Of a stretch of 64,000 bases of DNA, positions 58,834 through 64,000 are shown one piece after another. The DNA is from Xylogone sp. PMI_703 (Eukaryota; Ascomycota; Leotiomycetes). The notes beneath the pieces were generated by a model. That model searched no databases. It had not been told where the DNA came from and saw nothing but the letters and a program-made list of their open reading frames with translations. The position numbers were made by a program, and so were the translations under genes. Location: positions 1 through 64,000 of the forward strand of contig JAJTUQ010000019.1 in assembly GCA_021399445.1 (NCBI GenBank), read 5' to 3'. Each line of letters starts with the position of its first letter. Positions within the stretch are counted from its first letter, which is position 1.

Positions 58834-60150
58834 ATCTTTAATCTATACAATACTAAATTCTAGAGGCTATCCACGTTGAAAATCCCTCTTTGAATAAGGC
58901 CCAGTGAGAGGATGAACGATAAGCGTGTAAGTTTCTTTCTTCACTAACACAATAAGTCACCCACTGGAAGCACACCAGGGGTTGCGATCCGCGCCTTCCG
59001 GCTTATTGGCCACCCATACGAGTCAAGATCAAAACGCTTATTATTAACTTCTTACCACTGAATTATCAGATCAGTGGCAGAATCAAAAGTGGTTCCAAAA
59101 TAATATTATCATTAGTCTCCTTTAAATAAGTCGATCAAGGCTGGGTATGATAAGCCGAGTATCCAACGCAGGGCCATTCATAGGGGCCGTTAAGATGAGC
59201 ACCGACTGTACTCCTGCCTTCAAAAAACATATTTTGAGCATCTATTTGAGTGGCAAATGGAGAGCCTTCTTCCACAATGCTAATAATCCCACGGTTGATA
59301 AGACGATGATGATGCGTTTCATTCGTTTCCCGAATCTGGCTGTGGACTACAGAATGTTTTAACATTCCATTCATTGCACCGTCGGCATAACGATGCTTTT
59401 AGCTCAAGAGACCAACCTAGAACCCGGTTGTCGGATCCACTCTTCTCCGCAACAGGGGTGCGGAACAGAGTGTCTTGTGGTATTAATAATTAGTAATACA
59501 GTGCAGTACATTACACGTGTAACCACTTTGCATACGATGTTAGCACGGTGATATAGCCTGTCCATTAGAACAAGATCATCCTCGAAGTAGCACCAAAGGC
59601 TATACGTACCTCCGTACTGATACCGTATTGCAGTAATACGCAACTACCGGTCTGAGGTGAAATCCTAATTATGTTAACAGCGTCAGCTGTCGACCCACTT
59701 TCCTCCGCAGGGTGGCCCACAGTGCCTGGCAGGCCCAGGCAAGTGTCATACTGTAATCTCTTTGGTGGCTCGGGTGGTTAACTCACGTCCCTGCAAATAC
59801 ACAACATTGCCGTGCGTATAGTTCCACAGCATATACCAGTATGAACGTAGTGGGCTCCCGTTTCCCGCAGTACTGGAAGCTCTGCTGGGACGAAGGTTTG
59901 CATTGTTCGTTTTCGTATTCGCATTATTCATGATCTCCAAGTATTCTCCAGAGAGACGAGACCAACCAACAGTCCATCCGCTACTTCACAGTCACTTTTA
60001 CGTGGTGGGCTTAACCTTACCTGCACTGTGGTAGCTGTTCTTAGCGGTATATATTTGTATCGAATGTAGAGAAATTTTGTACCATCATGGAAGGCACTGG
60101 TCATCTTGCGAATCTCAGGAATAGCCTTCACTTCTTAATAAAATCCGAAA
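58834..60150. promoter_or_regulatory. Divergent intergenic region between regulator and Old Yellow Enzyme
   Basis: The 1.3-kb region contains GTAC-rich words (TACCTCCGTACTGATACCG near 59608-59627) and overlapping open stretches on both strands without domains. It should hold the promoters of both neighbours. Confidence 0.4.
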
Positions 60151-61488
60151 ATGCCTTCTCATCCACGTTGGGATTCTGGCGTCGTGGATCCGGCGCCTCT
60201 AGGGCAGACCCTTAAGTTCATCTTTTCTGAACAAACGGCTCCTAATAGGTTTCTAAAGTCGGCGACATCCGAACGTCTCTCCTCATGGGACCCTAGCGAC
60301 ATATCTAACAGAGGGATCCCTTCAGAGAGGATGGTCCATCTTTATCGAGCGTGGAGCCAATGTGGTGCAGGTATCATAATTACCGGTAATATCATGATCG
60401 AAGAGGACCAGCTGGAGGTGCCTGGAAACGCCATTATCCCTCGCAGATCACCGTTTTCTGGGGAAAGATTCGAACGTTTCCAGCAGTTGTGTGCAGAGGC
60501 GAGAAAGGGTGGTAGTCTAGTCCTAGGGCAAGTCAATCATCCAGGCCGTCAAGTGCCTAGTAGAATCCAACAGAATCCTGTCAGTGCCAGCGCGATTCAG
60601 TCTCCGGGAGCTTTCCTGGGTTCAGAATTCGCAAAACCCCACCCGGCTAGCAAGGAAGAAATTGCCAACATAATAGAAGGATTTGCGCATTCCGCGGAAT
60701 ATCTACACAAGTGTGGGTTTGATGGAATTGAGCTCCAAGCCGCTCATGGATTTTTACTTTCACAGTTTCTATCCAAGAAAACAAACAAGAGAGAAGATGA
60801 GTACGGCGGTGCGTTTCTCAACCGAGCCAGACTCTTGGCGGAAATTCTCGAGGCTATTCGCAATTGTGTACCGCAATCGTTTGTGGTGGGTGTCAAGATT
60901 AATAGCACCGACTTCCAGGATGATAAGTTGGGTCCAGAAGAACTAGAACAGCTCAATGACATGCTTGAGTCTAACAGAGTTGATTTTGTGGAGCTTTCGG
61001 GAGGGACGTACGAGCTTCCTCGGTTTGATTACAAAAACGAGGCGTTTGAGAAACGCGAAGCATTCTTCATTGACTTCGCGGAGCTCATTAGATCATACCT
61101 GCGCAAGACTAAAGTGTATATCACTGGGGGGCTTCGATCAGCGGGCGCAATGGTCAAAGCTCTCACTTCCGCTGACGGTATTGGCATAGGACGCCCACTT
61201 TGCGCTGAACCTCATCTTTGCGCTGATATACTGAGCGGAAAAGTTATGGGAGCTATTTTGCCAAAGATAGATCCACGCTCATTTAGCATCACTGCCTTGG
61301 CTGCGGGTGCCCAACTGAAGCAAATTGCTCAGGGAGAACAACCTATAGATTTGTCATATCAAGAAAACGCTGCTTATTTTCTGAATGCACTGGATTGCTG
61401 GATTAAGGCAATGGAGGCAGATGCTAAAGGGACTTTATACGAGCTGATGGACTTGGATGGGGCTCTCATACTAGGGTCAAAGGCTTGA
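60151..61488 (+). CDS. NADH:flavin oxidoreductase / Old Yellow Enzyme family
   Basis: An uninterrupted frame of 445 aa. The TIM-barrel flavoenzyme is recognised by PNRFLKSATSERLS near the N-terminus, GQVNHPGRQVP (substrate-binding region), EYLHKCGFDGIELQAAHGFLLSQFLS with HGFLLSQF typical of the family, KREDEYGGAFLNRARLL, KVYITGGLRSAGAM and GIGIGRPLCAEPHL (FMN phosphate binding). The enzyme reduces activated C=C bonds using NAD(P)H and FMN in the cytosol. There is no signal peptide and no intron. The gene looks functional and is divergent from the Zn2Cys6 regulator. Confidence 0.93.
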   Translation: MPSHPRWDSGVVDPAPLGQTLKFIFSEQTAPNRFLKSATSERLSSWDPSDISNRGIPSERMVHLYRAWSQCGAGIIITGNIMIEEDQLEVPGNAIIPRRSPFSGERFERFQQLCAEARKGGSLVLGQVNHPGRQVPSRIQQNPVSASAIQSPGAFLGSEFAKPHPASKEEIANIIEGFAHSAEYLHKCGFDGIELQAAHGFLLSQFLSKKTNKREDEYGGAFLNRARLLAEILEAIRNCVPQSFVVGVKINSTDFQDDKLGPEELEQLNDMLESNRVDFVELSGGTYELPRFDYKNEAFEKREAFFIDFAELIRSYLRKTKVYITGGLRSAGAMVKALTSADGIGIGRPLCAEPHLCADILSGKVMGAILPKIDPRSFSITALAAGAQLKQIAQGEQPIDLSYQENAAYFLNALDCWIKAMEADAKGTLYELMDLDGALILGSKA

Positions 61489-61973
61489 AGCCGCTTGAGC
61501 GAAAGTTCAAAATCGTTAGATATTTTCTATCAGTTAAATATGTAAATGACATATTAACTTAACAAAATTATGGAGTCGGACCTAGTAACCCCAGATTTCT
61601 TGTGTCCCTACTCATTATGCCTATTTACTTTGCAATTTCTTTACTCAGCTAAATTGGGGTCCCCGCTCTGAAGTGAATTCATTTGAACCATAATTGATGC
61701 TTATTGAGCAACAAAGCTAGCGCTCTGATGTCCACCCTGTATGAGATTTATCCATATTATCATCAGAAGGCTTGCAAAAAGTGAGATCACAAGTAGAAAA
61801 AGGTGTAGAGAAGCTGGAAGGAGGATATTACGGCAGGTTGCTTTAATATTCGTCTTCACATGTGAACTCTTATACCATTACAATTCAATCTTATATTTTA
61901 CTTCTTGGCTCAAGCTGATTATTATTACGTTGCACTTGATTGTTTAAAGTTCTTATATGGGCTATTACTAAAT
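61489..61973. other. Convergent 3' spacer
   Basis: The 485-bp AT-rich region between two converging genes, with no supported gene. Confidence 0.45.
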
Positions 61974-62705
61974 TTAGTGCGGAGGTGCAACTGTTCCACA
62001 TACCCGGCAGACACGACTCTCCTCATTTGTCTGCCAGTCCTCTATTATAGCTTTAAGGTTTTGGGCAATATCTTCACAAAAGAAAGATTCCTCTCTAATA
62101 ATGAAAGGTTTATTTTGATGAGCACTTGCGTTAGGGCAATACCAGCGAAGGCGATCGATACTTTTGGCTTTTCGTTGTCGTTCCATCACTAGGCCAATAG
62201 TATGCTGCTCGCGGATCGGGCTATGTGGGGTGTTCCCTTGCCTAATATAAGCAAGTTTCTCGTAGTAAACCGATATGGAAGCAGACCTGGTAGAAGGAAC
62301 ATCTCGCCTTCATTTATCTCAACATCTCTGAATTCGTCATTGTTTTCTACGATTTTGAGGAGTAGTTTTCCTTTAAGTTGGTAAAACCATTCCTAAACGG
62401 GCCACCTTAGTTATTCATCTACACCGGTGCCGATACCGGTTTCATTCTTACCTCAGTTTCATTGACTGCGCGGCCCATTTAGCACAATATGACTCTGCTA
62501 TGTCTGAGAAACTAAGTTGTTACGTACTGTGATAATCATTTCTTGCGTTTGGACCAGCAATAGCTTGTAAAAATAAGTCATTTCCGGTAAAGATGGACAT
62601 GTTCCCAACTGGTGGTCTCAGTCTATCCCGGTTCTCGTCGAGCCAAGAAGCCAACGAAATTGGAGGAGCGATAGGTTTAGTTATGGATGATACTGGAATA
62701 TCCAT
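61974..62705 (-). CDS. 3-hydroxyanthranilate 3,4-dioxygenase
   Basis: Exons 62705-62528, 62465-62452 (14 nt), 62392-62287 and 62236-61974 join in phase to 186 aa. The micro-exon supplies INETE and joins DYH to EWFYQ, giving the family order. Fe(II) ligands are H59, E65 and H104 (NTPHSPIR); R55, R108 and E118 would bind the substrate carboxylate and ring. The C-terminal rubredoxin-like site has CRVC, but its partner is CPNA rather than CPxC, so the second metal site seems incomplete. The enzyme opens 3-hydroxyanthranilate to the quinolinate/NAD precursor in the kynurenine pathway (BNA1 type). It probably is an extra copy serving tryptophan or anthranilate metabolism near the redox genes, which is inference. 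Confidence 0.87.
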
Positions 62706-64000
62706 AGTGATAAAGCATGTATCAGTTGCAAGTATACTTTTAATACTGACTCTGACAGATATTAGAGACGAGAAGGGTTGAGGAAGAGACCGCACAAGCA
62801 AGATGACGATTAGATTGATACAGAGCTATTTATAAAATGCCATGAAAAGAAGAATTGAAGTCTCATGGTCGGTGCAGATCAAGTGGTACAATGACTCAAT
62901 ATTTACCCGCTTAATGCCACACTTCTAGATCATAAACTGGATATCAGTGGAGGCTGGAGCTATTGCGCTGGTTGTGTCGAGCTCACAAATAAAATGTCAC
63001 TCGCTACTATTGCGGAAATAAGTGGGCCCTCCCATATCTGAGTCATGACAGGTACATAGATGTGTCGGACTGGATGGGCTTCTAAGAAAATAGATTGGAT
63101 AATCATGGTGAATAATCAACTAGATACTTCTGTGAATTCGGAAATTTCTAATATGGTACCTAATTGTTCCGGCACAAGTCTTTCCTAGTCTACCTATAAT
63201 AACTAAGCTGGTTATAGTAGAAGAACACTCTGAGTATTCGTGAGAGCTGCCGAGTAAATGTCAAACGGTGTCATGGCAATACTCATTGAACACTCCGCGT
63301 TCCATTACGCAAAGACATAGCTGCCGCCTTATCTGTTAAGGTGATTTGCAGCCCGCGGACAAATGTGGGTCAAGTTATTATAATGCTTAGAACTCAAAGG
63401 CGAAGAAGCAAATGCGGTTGATGTTCTTAAACATGTTATAACGACTTTTGGCGTAGTACGCATTGAGCAACTGATGTATGTTTAGTCGGGACCATTGAAT
63501 GCCGTATAGCGGCATGAATATGGTCAACTGGTTACATTTTGTTGGCAACGAGTTGCTGGTTGACGACTCACGGCGATTGTACGGATATTAGGCCTCTTTA
63601 ATACATATAAATACCTTGAGCTTGCTAGTAGTCTCCATGATAAATATAATACTTTATAAATTGTAAGCTCGTAGAGATAGCCAACGATAGGTGACGCAGT
63701 ATTAAGTGTACGAGTTCCAGCTCTATTTATGAGTAATCTAGCTATTCGACTCTAAAAATTCATTCTTGGCTTCTAGAATTGGGTTTTGGTTTTCTAAGAG
63801 AGTAAACAAAGCAATACAGGAGGCTTACGTAGCACATCCACCAAAGCAGTAAGTGTTTCTAATGCTGACCACATCTAGAGTGCTTCATCAGAGGTTTTCC
63901 CCGTCTAGGACTCTATCGCACTTGCCTTAATCCATATTTTTCCTTTTAAGGTGCATGAATGCCCCCTTTACCTTAGTGTACGTGTCCAAGGTTAACTCTG
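62706..64000. other. Terminal intergenic stretch
   Basis: The promoter side of the dioxygenase followed by about 1.2 kb of AT-rich to balanced DNA with only short open stretches. I see no gene, repeat or RNA here. Confidence 0.4.

Overview
The window is nuclear DNA of a filamentous ascomycete (Pezizomycotina; the gene families suggest an Aspergillus/Penicillium-type eurotiomycete, but the genus is not proven). The evidence is: genes split by short 40-130 bp GT-AG introns with CTAAC/CTGAC-like branch points; several Zn2Cys6 regulators; a HET-domain gene; fungal MFS permeases; and a Ty3/gypsy element carrying the point-mutation signature of RIP (C to T and G to A, with many TAG/TAA stops but no indels). 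Exons were joined by hand, and most models close in frame from ATG to stop across all junctions. No bacterial features, CRISPR array, rRNA or convincing tRNA was seen. The gene mix (transporters, regulators, oxidoreductases, many broken genes, repeats) looks like an accessory or subtelomere-like region.

Layout. 0-3.2 kb: 3' part of a RIP-mutated Ty3/gypsy chromovirus (RT, RNase H, integrase, chromodomain), a decayed antisense ORF and the 3' LTR. 5.2-7.1 kb: a 600-aa protein fusing a Zn2Cys6 DNA-binding domain to a copia-type Gag (UBN2-like) domain, the most unusual gene here. 8-11.7 kb: relics of a flavin monooxygenase, a PaxM-like FAD monooxygenase and a GMC oxidoreductase. 12.0 kb: a 158-bp MITE-like element with 28-bp inverted repeats. 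12.4-23.7 kb: a DHA2 efflux pump, a DUF2306 membrane protein, a frameshifted SDR, a TRI12-like pump and a ToxD-like reductase; together with the relics this reads as a decaying secondary-metabolism or detoxification cluster without a visible backbone enzyme.

25.1-35.2 kb: a fucose-permease-like MFS, an SP-family sugar permease, a divergently transcribed Cys-type arylsulfatase and a regulator with two tandem Zn2Cys6 clusters. The promoter shared by the permease and the sulfatase holds a 12-bp-period repeat built on CGATATCCG/CGACTTCCG. I propose this as a candidate locus for use of a sulfated sugar. 35.5-46.4 kb: a frameshifted SDR, a bZIP/DUF3425 regulator, another sugar permease, a CDF zinc transporter, a 55-aa Cys/His-rich protein and a secreted CE15 glucuronoyl esterase. 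48.2-50.2 kb: a HET pseudogene. 51.8-62.7 kb: a secreted multicopper oxidase, a medium-chain dehydrogenase, a frame-broken dimeric alpha/beta-barrel-type protein, a Zn2Cys6 regulator, an Old Yellow Enzyme and a 3-hydroxyanthranilate dioxygenase with a 14-nt micro-exon; this may be an aromatic or secondary-metabolite neighbourhood. 62.7-64 kb shows nothing recognisable.
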